From NCBI GenBank assembly GCA_024114885.1, contig CP099421.1, positions 1,612,001 through 1,676,000 of the forward strand: DNA of 64,000 bases, given 5' to 3'. Positions 10,064-22,000 of the stretch are shown piece by piece (the stretch's first letter is position 1; each line of letters opens with the position of its first letter). The position numbers and the translations under genes are program-made. The DNA is from Septoria linicola (lineage: Eukaryota; Ascomycota; Dothideomycetes; Mycosphaerellales; Mycosphaerellaceae). The notes beneath the pieces are model-generated. The model had not been told where the DNA came from. It worked only from the letters and a program-made list of their open reading frames with translations, and did not search any database.

Positions 10064-11785
10064 ATGGGCGACTCGCATCCGAACAGTAGATTGACCAACA
10101 GCCACAGCTCCACGATGTATCAGCGAGGCCCATTCAGTGGGAATCGCACATCTCCCCCAACGCCAGCATTCCGTTCCGATATTTTCAGCCAGGCCTCTGG
10201 AGCAGGGTCTGGGCACATCTATGGAACATCCCCAACCGCTGAACGGCACCCTACAGATCGCAACGGAACCATGCCCGCACTCTCAGCCAGCGTGTCTGAC
10301 CCTAACAATTTCGCATGGGATGGGCGTGCAGCCCCAGCCGTCATGATCCGCAGGCTTCCGCGCAACATTGGTATTGAAGCTGTCAAGAGCATGCTTATCT
10401 TTGCTGGTGACCTGATAGATACTGAGCTCGTGACCTCGCCCTACACTGACGATCGTGCAAGCGGATTTGCCACTGCTGTAGCACGATTCCAAACAGCGGA
10501 GAGCGCATTCGAGGCTCAGCACAAGTTGCACGGCCGGTTGAACACTACCAAGGACGCCAGCATGATCGTGGAGGCGCTCAGCGCTGGTTCGCTCAGCGGT
10601 GCCTTTGAAAGGCGTAACACAATAGATGGCACTGCGTCCCGGACTCAGACAAGCTCGGCTTCGTCTGGGCGGTCTCGCTTCGGCAGCACGTTTCAGACAA
10701 CTGAACGAGTCTCGCCGCCACTTCCTGCTTCTGCTTCTGCTGCCAACGGCGACTTCCCGACTCCCGAGAATAGCGCTCACTTTCAGAACTTGTTTTCTCC
10801 CCAATCGCCATTGGCCAACGGAGTCGAGGGTAGTCATCGCATTAGCGGTAAATCTATGATCAACGACGATACCGCCGACGATGAGACTGGCGAACTTCTC
10901 AAAGACCCGATCGCGTACGCAAAGAGTGGTCAGCAAATGCGAAGGGCCACCAACCCTGCCATTCCAGTAACGCGATTTGGAAGCCTCTCCCTGAGTAGCA
11001 CGAATGGCCATAGTAATGGATTGGCATCTCCAACCAACGGCTACGCTCCTCAACGAGGACATGGCTCGATCTCGGCAGCCTCTGGTCAAGCCGGACTGAG
11101 TAATGGCACAACCAATGGCGTGAACGGCTCTTATGGCCAGCAGTTCGTCCGGCCACAGTATCCAGCAGTCAACCCTGCGGACCAGAACCCGCCATGTAAC
11201 ACTTTATATGTCGGAAACTTGCCGTTGGACACCTCAGAAGACGAATTGAAGTCTCTATTTTCTAAAGTGCGCGGGTACAAGCGACTTTGCTTCCGGACGA
11301 AGGCTAATGGTCCGATGTGCTTCGTTGAATTCGAAGATGTCAGCTTCGCAACCAAGGCCCTCAACGAGTATTATGGACATCCTCTCCACAACAGCGTGAA
11401 AGGGGGCATTAGGCTGAGCTTCTCCAAGAATCCTTTAGGTGTGCGATCAGCACAGCCAAATGGAATGGGCCCTACTGCTGCAATGTCTCCGCAGGCCATG
11501 ACTCCTAGCTTCGCAGCAATGGCAAATGGCGGCAGTTTCAGCGGAGTCTCCGGACCCCCACCTGGTTTGGGCTCGCCGCCGGGGCTAGGTGCCAGCAACG
11601 GCTTCCGGGGAAGCCAGAACGGTGTGGATGGCATGTTCTCCAACCCATTTGGGACGAGTAACCCCGAATTCGTCAACCAGCTGGGACCACGACATTTCTC
11701 TGGCGGAGTGCCGCAGCCGCTCGGCGCAGGCACATTTGGAAGGGAGGCTTACGATAATTACAACGACTACCACTTGAGCCGCTAG
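10064..11785 (+). CDS. scw1: Whi3/Scw1-family RNA-binding protein
   Basis: Uninterrupted 573-residue frame with ATG at 10064. The C-terminal RRM (residues about 378-455) has RNP2 TLYVGNLPL and RNP1-like GPMCFVEFED, followed by the family signature GGIRLSFSKNPLGVR, which is characteristic of budding-yeast Whi3/Whi4 and fission-yeast Scw1. A weaker RRM-like segment is seen at about residues 91-165 (AVMIRRLPRNIGIEAVKSML). The rest is Ser/Asn/Gly/Pro-rich and disordered. Family members bind mRNAs in cytoplasmic assemblies and control cell-size or cell-wall transcripts; that role here is by family. The long C/T-rich leader upstream suggests a long 5' UTR. Confidence 0.88.
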   Translation: MGDSHPNSRLTNSHSSTMYQRGPFSGNRTSPPTPAFRSDIFSQASGAGSGHIYGTSPTAERHPTDRNGTMPALSASVSDPNNFAWDGRAAPAVMIRRLPRNIGIEAVKSMLIFAGDLIDTELVTSPYTDDRASGFATAVARFQTAESAFEAQHKLHGRLNTTKDASMIVEALSAGSLSGAFERRNTIDGTASRTQTSSASSGRSRFGSTFQTTERVSPPLPASASAANGDFPTPENSAHFQNLFSPQSPLANGVEGSHRISGKSMINDDTADDETGELLKDPIAYAKSGQQMRRATNPAIPVTRFGSLSLSSTNGHSNGLASPTNGYAPQRGHGSISAASGQAGLSNGTTNGVNGSYGQQFVRPQYPAVNPADQNPPCNTLYVGNLPLDTSEDELKSLFSKVRGYKRLCFRTKANGPMCFVEFEDVSFATKALNEYYGHPLHNSVKGGIRLSFSKNPLGVRSAQPNGMGPTAAMSPQAMTPSFAAMANGGSFSGVSGPPPGLGSPPGLGASNGFRGSQNGVDGMFSNPFGTSNPEFVNQLGPRHFSGGVPQPLGAGTFGREAYDNYNDYHLSR

Positions 11786-13221
11786 ATCTCATCACCACAA
11801 GTACACTGAGATTCTACTGCAGGCTCAAATCAATTCTGTGGCGACTATGCACGATGGTGGGCCCGGGATGACGAGGCTTAGAACGCTACGACGGCTCTGT
11901 TGCCTGGGACATGAACGACGAATATACTGGATGGCGTGAACGATTTTGCTGTTTTACCGGAGGAGGCTTTGTTATTGATGCGCGGTGCATTTCATTCGTG
12001 GCGCACGGGACATTCTATCACACAACACAATTTTTGCGGCGGCGGCTATTGCTTCGTTCTGAACGTCCAAGATTCCCCCTTTGCGCGAGCACCACATTAG
12101 GGCTTATGGGTACATTTGAGCGGCGTTATGCGGATATATGGCACTCTTCTGATGACTACCTTTTCTATCGGCACCGAACACATGAGCGGCATACAGCGGC
12201 GGCAATGTGCAAGTTCGCAAGCGCTTGTTGATCAACTTGAGACGGATGGCATTAGACATAGGACTACGGAGGATTGGGTAAGGCGAAAACGAAAGAACTA
12301 TCTACGGCATGGCGACATCAACATATGGCATGCAAGTGCGGATCACAACGGGCGAAGAAAGAAAAGCATGTATGGACTTTTGCAGGCACGAGACGTACAG
12401 GCTTGCCGTTTTTGCTCAACGGGATACTGTGTGCGCGGGCGAACATTCATTGGTGCAGGAGGACGCTGTGCTATTACTATTGTCTTACAAACACACACAC
12501 CTCTCCATGGCCGGTGATGCGTTGCATTGTCTTTTTCGCGAGCGGCATATGGATGGGAGGGGCAATGGGCGGTGAGCAGGGACAGTCACATAGACACGCT
12601 TAGCGCGGCTTGGTCGGAAGGGCGGGCAAAAGAAGTGTTGTTTCTCACGGCATTAAATCTTGCACATGTTCTCAATATTCTCCTCCGAGTGACGGTTTGT
12701 ATGTGCTGGGCATCTCAACGAGAATGATTGCAGTTCCATCCTCCGCACCACAAGTCGCCAACATCCCACGGACAGCACATAGAACATCTAGTACTCTAGA
12801 CCTAGTTCGTACACTGCTGTTGACGCATGACAATGCAGAACGCACTCGGCCCGCTAGAGGTGCCGCGATTCGGGATCTCCTCTGCCAGTGAATGGCTTAC
12901 CCGACAAACTGTCACCGGCACACTTCTCATGCACGTAGGCGAAAGTATGCGAAAGACTTATAAGCAGGGATCTGGCGACTTATGATGGGCCGTCTGCTCA
13001 GCCACAGTTTGTGCTGATCTCTGCGAAGCTTTGTGATGTCGATCTCAACAGCTCGTCTGCTGCACACTGCGATCACATTTTTCTGATGAACTTTACGATG
13101 CGAGTATGTCTCGGGACGGGGTCTTTCCTGCTCAGCCGGCAGGCTCGTACAAATACAGTATCTATGTGATAGCAGGTGGCAAAATGCCTTCGCATGTGCT
13201 TACTGACTAGAGCGCTCAGCG
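11786..13221. other. Intergenic between convergent genes
   Basis: 3' flanks of the Scw1-like gene (+) and the WD40 gene (-). A short (AC)n run lies at 12490-12502. No gene recognised. Confidence 0.4.
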
Positions 13222-14363
13222 CTACCGCCAGAGACCGTAGGCACCTTCCGTGAACTTCCACAGCTTTACAGTGCCATCTTCGCTGCCAGTAGCGTACAGT
13301 CTGCCATCAGGGCTGAAACAGGTCGTCCACACAGGGCCGTGATGGCCTCTGCCGGTCTCGAGCTCCCTTCCACTTTCGAAGTCCCATACGTGCACCCAAG
13401 TGTCGTTTGGACAGCCTGTCACGAATCGCTTGGCTCCGCCGTTGAGCGCTACGCTCGCCACTTCACGTTCTGTTGCAATGTGCTTAATAAGGTGACCGGG
13501 ACGGCCGCCGTCGAAGAAGTAGATGTTCTTGCCCGCAGCCACACTTATGATACCATCCGGATACCCTTCGAGACCAGAGTTCAGTTCGCACGAACCGGGA
13601 AGTCCTTCAATTTCGAAGGTGGCAATGCAAGATCGAGTCCTTAAGTTCCACCAGCGGATCTTCTTGTCATCTGCAGCCGTGATGATGATGTTAATGTCAC
13701 GCGACCAGATGATGGCCTTGATGGCACCCTGATGCTCGCCAGCTCCAATCTCATAAGAAGGAGGATCGGGATTCGTGGCGCCATTTGTAGGACCACTGGG
13801 TTCCTCGCCGGGAGTTCGCAAATTACTGCTTGTACCAGAAAGGTCGAAGATACGCAGCTTCTTCTCCATACCTCCTGTGGCCAGAACTTGAGGATGATCC
13901 TGGGGCGGGAAGGCCACAGCTCGCACGATGTGGTTGTGTTGCAGTGTGTGTAATGTCTCGCCCGTGAAGGTATCCCACACTTTGGCGGAGAAGTCGGCCG
14001 AGCCCGTGGCTGCTAGTGTCGCATCGTCAGACAACCTCGCACTCCAGACTGCTCCCTTGTGGCCAATGAAAGTTCCGATCCAGTCGCCAGTAAGTCCATC
14101 GCGAAGCATAGGGTTATTGTCCTTGCATGCAGATATCATGTAGAATTGCGAACTTGACCCTGAACCTGACAACAGTGAAGAGAATGATACATGCGTGATC
14201 GGTCTCGAATGGCCGTGGCATGTTAGAGGCACGGTCTTGGTAATTTCTGCCGCGACGCATCAGCGATCCCGTTCATTGTGCTGGCGTCGCTGATCGGATA
14301 CAGCTATACACACGTACCTGTTGTGATACCTGCGTCATCCTGGCGTTTGAAGGCAAAGTCCAT
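13222..14363 (-). CDS. STRAP-like WD40 repeat protein
   Basis: Complement of join 13222-14246, 14318-14363; 356 residues. The short first exon (MDFAFKRQDDAGITT) is needed because the long frame has no ATG at its start (GTG at 14232) while homology begins earlier with TVPLTCHGHSRPITHVSF. Intron: GTACGT...GCTGAT...GGCAG. Seven WD blades are visible: ISACKDNNPMLRDG, GTFIGHKGAVWSARLS, ATGSADFSAKVWD, LRIFDLSG, ITAADDKKIRWWNL and a last blade YATGSEDGTVKLWKF. The opening and closing blocks (GDWIGTFIGHKGAVW; EDGTVKLW...YGLW) match serine-threonine kinase receptor-associated protein (STRAP/UNRIP) rather than the similar eIF3i. In animals STRAP works with SMN and UNR; the fungal role is unproven. Confidence 0.85.
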
Positions 14364-15334
14364 CGTATAGGAAGCAGTATTGCGAGTGGCGCTAGAGGTA
14401 GGCGAGTATGTCCTGGCTCCCTGAAGCTCGTGATCTGCGAAGGGCACTTGAGGGAATTTCCTTGCTGATCAAGATTATTCTTCAGGTTATCGGGTTTGCG
14501 CCGAGTTTCTTTGTCTGTTTCGTGGTAGTCGTGAATCGTAACAGTCGTGAATTTAGTCAATGTCTTCTAACACCGCTCCCAATGCAAAAGCCTAGTCGGC
14601 GGCAGAACGAAGGGAAGGTAGGCGTTGTATAGAGAAGAAAAGATGGAGGAGCTCGCGGTATAACTGCAATCACATATGACAGGAGAGAGATGGAATGAAT
14701 GACAGCAAATGAAAATGGCTAGCTTGCGGTGCGGACACGTCCCGAGAACCACGCATCCTTGCAAACGCGGTCGAGGGACGTTGGATGGTTTGCCATGCGA
14801 CGGCAAGATGAAGACTAGCCCAGCGGCTCGTTATGAAAGGCCGCGATGGGGCTGTCTTGTTGAAGACATTACTGTGCTGCCAATTTTGGGGCGACACGAG
14901 GAAAGAGGCTGGAAATGTTGCATAGAAGCAGAGTCGAGGAGAAATGAGCACGTGAGCACGTGCACGCTACTGGTCGTCCCGCCTCCTGCCACTTTGTTGT
15001 CATGAAACAACAAGCTCTCCTGTCAGCTTCTTTTCCTTGACTGCCACCGCCGATGATGGCGACCGACGACCGGACGACATATGAAATACCGACACCGACA
15101 ATGACACAGTAGCTGGATCGACTCTGGACGACACTTCTTTCCGGACTGGACTTTCTGGATCGGGACTGTTGCGACATCTGGCGTGTATGAGACATCGCAA
15201 TCATCCAAGACCTCTGCGGTTCCAGGCACCGACACATTTGATCGCACTCGCGACTTCCGCGGTCGAATTTTCACCTCTGTCTGTACATCACATTGGAAAG
15301 AATGCGCCGGTAGTGCCGCGCATCCACGAGCAGC
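14364..15334. other. Divergent promoter region
   Basis: Shared 5' region of the STRAP-like gene (-) and NudE (+). No further gene recognised. Confidence 0.4.
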
Positions 15335-17173
15335 ATGTCATCCTCACCGCTACGGCCTGGCGCCGATCAGAAAGAGCAACTGGAGTGGTACAAGGTCCAA
15401 TATGCGCAACTCGAAACCGACTTGTCCGATTTCCAGGCTTCCAGCAAGGAGCTTGAGGAGCAGCTGGAGAAGGACATAGAGGCTGCTGAGAAGAACGAGC
15501 GCAAGTTCAAGGAGCAGGTCGAGAAACTGAACTTCGAGGTGGATGAGTGGAAGACGAAACACAAGCAGGCCAAAGACGAGGCCAACAGAGCGCAAAATGC
15601 GCTACAGAAAGAGGTCACAGCGATGCGGGAGGAAAATCGCGCGTTACAATTGAAGCTACGAGACATTGAGGTCACGAATGATGATTATGAACGACAAGCG
15701 CGCAACACGGAATTCGAGAAGGACGACCTGGAGGGAAAATACAACGCTGCGATCGAACGCGGTGTGCTGTTTGAGGAGACAATCAAGCTGGGCGAACAAG
15801 AACGAGAGTCGTTACGAGTAGAAACACAACGTTTGAGAGATGAGTTGGGTGATTTGAAGGTGGAGAACGAGATCACACTGGAGAAGCTTCGCATATCACA
15901 GCAGACTATCGAAGAGCTCCGGTCCAGTAGGCCATCTTCACTGGCTGTTGGTCACCTGCGAGCCAGAAGTCCTGGCAGCGAGGCGAGCGGTATGACACCT
16001 TGGTCTCCGACTGCCTCGACTCCACCGCCAAAGTCTGACACTGCTTCAGATGCGCCAACACCGCCATCGCCACCATTATCCGATGTCCCAGCAGGCGCGA
16101 AGCTTGAGCAAAAGACGCCTGTACCCACCGAGAGAAAGTCATTCATTCCAGATGCAGGGCCGACACCACGCCAGTCGCTGTATGGCCCACGTGGGATCGC
16201 AAGGCACTCCAGAGGTCCTTCGCTGGCCTCCAGTACGAGCACGGCAGTTTCTGGAAGCATGAAGCCACCAAACAGGCCTAAGACTCGATCTAGCAACGCA
16301 GCGGATAAGTTACCACGATCCGACTCATTGTACCAGATCAGAGGACTGATCGGCAGAATGCAGAAGATCGAGGAGCGGGTCCATTCTGCGCGGTCCAAAT
16401 TACCAGCCCCAGGGACGCCTCGCGGCTCGCCACGCACTGGCTCTGCTCTGAGTGACAGCATTCCTTCATCGGTGACGGTCCGACGAAGCATGAAGCGTCC
16501 TAGCGCGAGCACGGCCTCATCTGTTCTGCAGGAAGATGAGGCAGAGGACTTGTCGCCAAGTGCAGGGGCACGACGAGACAGCCACACCAAGCGGCTATCC
16601 TACAGTATACCGAGACCTGCGTCTTCAATGTCCCGCACGTCAGACGCGCCCGAACGGCCCCCTTCCGCCATGGATCGACCGCCTCCAGCAGCTGCTGTTC
16701 GACCCAGTAGCCGAGTGTCTGGAGTCAGGCCGCCAAGTAGGACAGGCGCTCGGACTGAGCTTGGTCACTATTCACGACCCACCACAGCTAGCTCAGCAGC
16801 TGCATCTGCTGGACGACCTCGCTCCAGTATGGCAGGAAGCTACGCGCTGGGAGTATCTCGGGGCCATCGGCCCAGTACGAGCATTAGTGGAAACCGACAG
16901 GCTGAGGCTGAGAACGAAGAATCAATGATTGCCACACCTCCGAGGCGAAGGACAACGCTCGATCGCAGTGGACTGCCCACGCCATCAGCATTACCTGCTC
17001 CGTCGTTCTTGTCGAAAAGCATTGGACCAGGAGCCAAGCCACCTGGCGTTAAACCTAGGACGAGTACAATCAGTTCGAGGACCAGTAGCGAGTTCAGCCC
17101 ATCAAAGGATGACGGAGAGCTGATGCCGCCACCTCGAAGGAAACAAATGAGTGATGTGGGGGAGACATATTGA
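15335..17173 (+). CDS. nudE: NudE nuclear distribution protein (dynein regulator)
   Basis: Single exon of 612 residues, ATG at 15335. Residues about 10-195 form an unbroken coiled coil starting with EQLEWYKVQYAQLETDLSDF, the NudE/Nde1/RO11 signature, and containing FEVDEWKTKHKQA and EVTNDDYERQARNTEFEKDD. The remaining two thirds is Ser/Pro/Arg-rich and disordered, with a short helical island, DSLYQIRGLIGRMQKIEERV (about residues 329-348), that is conserved in ascomycete NudE proteins. NudE binds the LIS1 homolog NudF and dynein to move nuclei along microtubules in hyphae. Length agrees with filamentous-fungal members. Confidence 0.93.
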   Translation: MSSSPLRPGADQKEQLEWYKVQYAQLETDLSDFQASSKELEEQLEKDIEAAEKNERKFKEQVEKLNFEVDEWKTKHKQAKDEANRAQNALQKEVTAMREENRALQLKLRDIEVTNDDYERQARNTEFEKDDLEGKYNAAIERGVLFEETIKLGEQERESLRVETQRLRDELGDLKVENEITLEKLRISQQTIEELRSSRPSSLAVGHLRARSPGSEASGMTPWSPTASTPPPKSDTASDAPTPPSPPLSDVPAGAKLEQKTPVPTERKSFIPDAGPTPRQSLYGPRGIARHSRGPSLASSTSTAVSGSMKPPNRPKTRSSNAADKLPRSDSLYQIRGLIGRMQKIEERVHSARSKLPAPGTPRGSPRTGSALSDSIPSSVTVRRSMKRPSASTASSVLQEDEAEDLSPSAGARRDSHTKRLSYSIPRPASSMSRTSDAPERPPSAMDRPPPAAAVRPSSRVSGVRPPSRTGARTELGHYSRPTTASSAAASAGRPRSSMAGSYALGVSRGHRPSTSISGNRQAEAENEESMIATPPRRRTTLDRSGLPTPSALPAPSFLSKSIGPGAKPPGVKPRTSTISSRTSSEFSPSKDDGELMPPPRRKQMSDVGETY

Positions 17174-19069
17174 GGGAAGCGAGGCTGGACAAATTGTACA
17201 GCAACTGTACACTGTGTACTTGCGAAGCATTCTCGGTTGCTGTTGTCACCCTCACCTCGGGTTTCATCAACGCCGGCGCGCGCTGCGGGACTCAGCTTAG
17301 TAGTGTCGCACTTTTTGGACAGCAGCCACAGTACTTCCTTGTTTCTGAAGATGTGAGCGAGCGAATGATTGCTTTAGAGATACTCCATATGCACGCTATG
17401 CTTGTTTGATGAGTGTCACGAGCGGCGCACATCTCCTTTTACCCTTCCACATTGATGACAGACACGATGTAGCTAGTGAACAACCTGTCATGTTGCAAAT
17501 CTGAAGACTGCATAAGGATCGATCACCTGGTCTTGTGTCTTCACGATCGTGGCATCAATGGAACATGCACCGGACAACTTAGTGATGTCCGCCGAGGATC
17601 GGTTTCAACACCCCCGGAAAGCGAGAAATGGAGGCCTAACAGACTATCATCGGGCGGTCTATACCAATGTAGAATTGCTGAACGCCGTGTTAGATCACGT
17701 TCACGATAACAAGTACCGATTCCTAGAACTGTATCATTGTAGCTGAAGGTGGAGAGCCGGTTGCATCCAGTATCGCAGTACGGATAAGTTGATAATGTGG
17801 TCAAGGCTATTTTGAGTTCATCGAAGACTTACACCGTCCCGGCACCCGAAGCATCCATGCGCCAATCGTCCTCGTGGTGGATCAGCCTCACCAAGATCCG
17901 GACACGATAGCGACATTCCTTGCAACAGCTGCGGACGAGTGGAGGTGTAGTGAAATAAGTCTGTGTCGAGACGTTGTGGACATGTCGAATGGTGTAGGTG
18001 CGGACTACCGCAGGACAAGACGACAGTGACACGAGTATCAATTACTGAGTTGTAGATGTTGAGTTGAGCAATCTGTTGGTGCTTTGAGTACCTTGCAGAC
18101 TCGCTGGGCGGCTGCATGGTGATGTCGTCCCAACCACGCGCAATAAGGTATTCGCAAAGCTCCTGGGCAGGGTGTTTCTGCACTCCGCATGGGCGAGCTC
18201 TGCTCAACCCTCTTCCCGATGGTACTCACCCACAGCTAAGGTGGATGCAGCGTGGCTCAATGCACCTCAATGGCCCCGAAACCATGCTGAACAAGCTGAT
18301 AACGTCTGCGTACGGCTATTGAGTGCTGTTGAAGCCTTTCCGTGCCCGCCCAACGGAAGTGTTGCGCGTTTCGTTGATGGGGATAAGAGCCACCGTGGTT
18401 CTCGAAAAGATCTGTTGCGCTGACGGTGAACGGAGTCCAGCTGCAGGCGCGCTTAGCCATTTCGGACATGGGTTGTTTGTTCAACGTGAGGCCCGTCGGG
18501 TGTCCTGGAAATTGTTGTAGAGCTTTCTGTCAATAGGCCGAGAGTACACATATACTGTCACGCCTGCTGCCCGGGTGTGCGACGCTTCTTGCTTCTTCTG
18601 ATCGATCGCCGCTCTCTCTGCCTCACTCATAATAGCCCATCGACATAATACAGTCTCACTTCAGCTGCTGTTCTAACGAGACAGCTTGCGCACACGACCC
18701 TAACCTCCCCACGACTCGGCCCAATTCAGTTTGGGGCAAGCTTCGTCCACTCTGCAGCTTTTGACACTAGAGACTGCCTGGAAGCTCATTGACGTCGGCA
18801 TTGCAGAAGCATCTACTTTTCTGCAAAATATCGACTTTCGGACAAAGACATCCGAAGGCAGATCTGAGCAGCACATCTTGTCCCGGCCTCTCACACATCG
18901 TCAATTCCGCGGCAGGACGCTGTTCGGGCTTCATTGACTGGCTGAAGGCGTTTCGTGGGCGATCGGCATCAAGTTGGGGAAAGCTCTGTTTGCCGCAAGT
19001 TTCTCCTCACTACAATCACAATTATAACTACAGTCCCGAAACATTACACCTAGAGGGACAGCTGCGAAG
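17174..19069. other. Intergenic and ACC1 promoter/leader
   Basis: No gene recognised. Scattered ORFs under 130 codons on both strands. The last 500 bases before 19070 are the ACC1 promoter and leader. Confidence 0.4.
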
Positions 19070-22000
19070 ATGGCCGACGCAGTTGGAGGAGCGACAAAGG
19101 TCAATGGCCACAGCAATGGCTTCCCGAGCACTTATGCGGCCAAATACAACCTGGCAGCTCATTTTATTGGCGGCAATGCGTTGCCAAAAGCACCTCCCAG
19201 CAAAGTAAAGGACTTTGTGGCAGCACATGATGGCCACACAGTCATTACGAATGTGAGTCTGGGCCGCAGGCGAGAAGTCTCGGCTTCAAGGCGGCATGGA
19301 CTGACCAACTGAACAGGTACTCATTGCAAACAACGGAATTGCTGCTGTCAAGGAGATTCGATCTGTGCGAAAATGGGCATACGAGACCTTCGGCGACGAG
19401 AGGGCCATCCAATTCACCGTGATGGCCACGCCCGAGGATCTGGGTGCCAACGCCGACTACATCAGAATGGCTGATCAGTATGTGGAAGTACCCGGTGGCA
19501 CGAACAACAACAACTACGCCAACGTGGAGCTCATTGTCGATATCGCTGAGCGTATGAACGTGCAAGCTGTGTGGGCAGGATGGTGAGTAGCAACTTTTGC
19601 ACAGGTCGTGAGTTGGGGAGGGGAGAGGCTAATGCACCGCAGGGGACACGCATCCGAGAATCCAAAACTGCCCGAGTCTCTTGCAGCGTCACCGAAGAAG
19701 ATTGTCTTTATTGGTCCTCCAGGATCTGCTATGCGATCGCTCGGTGACAAAATCTCTTCGACGATCGTGGCACAACACGCCAACGTGCCTTGTATCCCGT
19801 GGTCTGGTACCGGCGTGGAAGAGGTGGAGGTTGATGCGAACAACATTGTCACTGTCAGGGAGGAAATCTACAACAAAGGGTGCGTGACATCATGGCAAGA
19901 AGGTCTCGAGGCAGCTCGCAAGATCGGCTTCCCGGTCATGGTCAAGGCCTCAGAAGGTGGTGGTGGTAAGGGTATCCGAAAAGTCGACGATGAGGAGAAC
20001 TTCGAATCCTTGTACAAGGCCGCCGCCAGCGAAATTCCAGGATCGCCAATCTTCGTCATGAAGCTTGCAGGCAATGCCAGACATTTGGAGGTGCAGCTCA
20101 TGGCGGATCAGTATGGCAATAACATCTCCATCTTTGGACGCGACTGCTCCGTGCAGCGACGTCATCAGAAGATCATCGAAGAAGCTCCGGTAACGATCGC
20201 CAGCCAAAAGACCTTCCAGAAGATGGCAGATGCTGCTGTGTCTCTTGGTCGATTGGTCGGATATGTGTCTGCTGGTACTGTCGAGTACCTCTACTCACAC
20301 GCCGACGACAAATTCTACTTCCTGGAGTTGAATCCGCGTCTTCAGGTCGAGCACCCGACTACTGAGATGGTTTCTGGTGTCAACATTCCCGCCGCACAGC
20401 TCATGATTGCCATGGGTATCCCTCTCCACCGCATTCGTGACATTCGCTTGCTCTACGGTGCGGATCCACACACGCAAACAGAGATCGACTTCAACTTTGA
20501 GCAGGCAGGCAGCGAGGGTAAGCAACGGAGGCCACAGCCGAAAGGACACTGCACAGCATGCCGTATCACGTCTGAAGACCCTGGCGAAGGGTTCAAGCCA
20601 TCATCTGGTACCATGCACGAACTCAACTTCCGATCGAGCTCGAACGTATGGGGTTACTTCTCCGTCGGTGCCGCTTCTGCCATTCACAACTTCTCCGATT
20701 CGCAATTCGGTCACATCTTCGCATACGGCGAGAGCAGACAAGCGTCGAGAAAACACATGGTTGTTGCGCTGAAAGAGCTGAGCATTCGTGGAGATTTCCG
20801 AACCACAGTCGAGTATCTCGTGAAGCTGTTGGAAACACCAGCTTTCGAGGAGAACACAATCACAACAGGATGGCTGGATGAGCTCATCAGCAAGAAGCTC
20901 ACGGCTGAGCGACCAGACCCAATGGTCGCGGTGATCTGTGGTTCTGTCACCAAGGCACATGTCGCCAGCGAGGCGTGCCTTGATGAGTACAAGAAGGGTC
21001 TGGACAAGGGTCAAACGCCGAGCAAGGACATCCTGAAGACAGTCTTTCCGGTCGAGTTCATTTACGAAGGCATGAAGTACAAGTTCACGGCCACACGCTC
21101 AAGCAAGGACAGCTACACATTATTTGTGAACGGCAGCAAGGCACTTGTGGGAATCCGAGCACTGTCAGACGGTGGTCTGCTCGTGCTTCTTGGTGGTCGC
21201 TCGCACAACGTATACTGGAAAGAAGAAGTTGGTGCGATCCGTATGTCTGTGGATGGCAAGACCTGTCTCCTGGAGCAAGAGAACGACCCGACCCAGCTCC
21301 GGACACCATCTCCAGGCAAGCTCGTCAAGTATACCATCGAGAACGGCGAGCATATCAAGAAGGGACAAGCCTTCGCCGAAGTCGAGGTCATGAAGATGTA
21401 CATGCCCCTAATAGCACAAGAGGATGGTATTGTCAACCTCATGAAGCAGCCTGGTGCTACGCTGGCCGCCGGTGACATATTGGGTGTCCTTCAGCTCGAC
21501 GACCCTAGCAAAGTCAAGAGCGCCCAACCATTCCTGGGCCAAATGCCGGAAATGGGTACTCCAGTCGTGCTCGGTACCAAGCCACCGCAGCGATACACTT
21601 TCCTCCGTGGCGTTATTGAGTCCATTCTCCAAGGTTTCGATAACTCCGTGATCATGAAGTCGACGCTGAATGAGCTCATCTCGGTGCTTCGCGACCCTGA
21701 GCTGCCATATGGAGAGTGGACATCGCAAGCTTCGGCTTTGCACTCTCGTATGCCTCAGAAGCTTGACACTGCCTTTGAAGACTTGGTCAAGCGAGCTCAT
21801 ACTCGCAACTCAGAATTCCCTGCGAAGCAGCTCGGAAAGACCTTTGATCGCTTCTTGGCCGAAATGTCAGCTGGAGACGCTGATCTTCTCCGTGCACAAC
21901 TGACTCCGTTGACCGACATTCTTCAGAAATACGGCGACGGTCTTAAAGCTCACGAGTTCCAAGTTATTAGCGAGCTTCTGAAGCAATATTACGATGTGGA

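Noticed and set aside
10283..11089. 268-codon minus frame
   Set aside because: Antisense shadow of the Scw1-like RRM gene, no domain features.
13222..14363. eIF3i (TIF34) as identity of the WD40 gene
   Set aside because: The opening GTFIGHKGAVW and closing EDGTVKLW...YGLW blocks and the ACKD motif fit STRAP better; eIF3i has a different N-terminal start and last blade.
15952..16590. 212-codon minus frame
   Set aside because: Antisense to the Ser/Pro-rich part of NudE.
17818..18207. 129-codon minus frame
   Set aside because: Cys/His/Arg-rich random composition in the ACC1 upstream gap; nothing to support coding.
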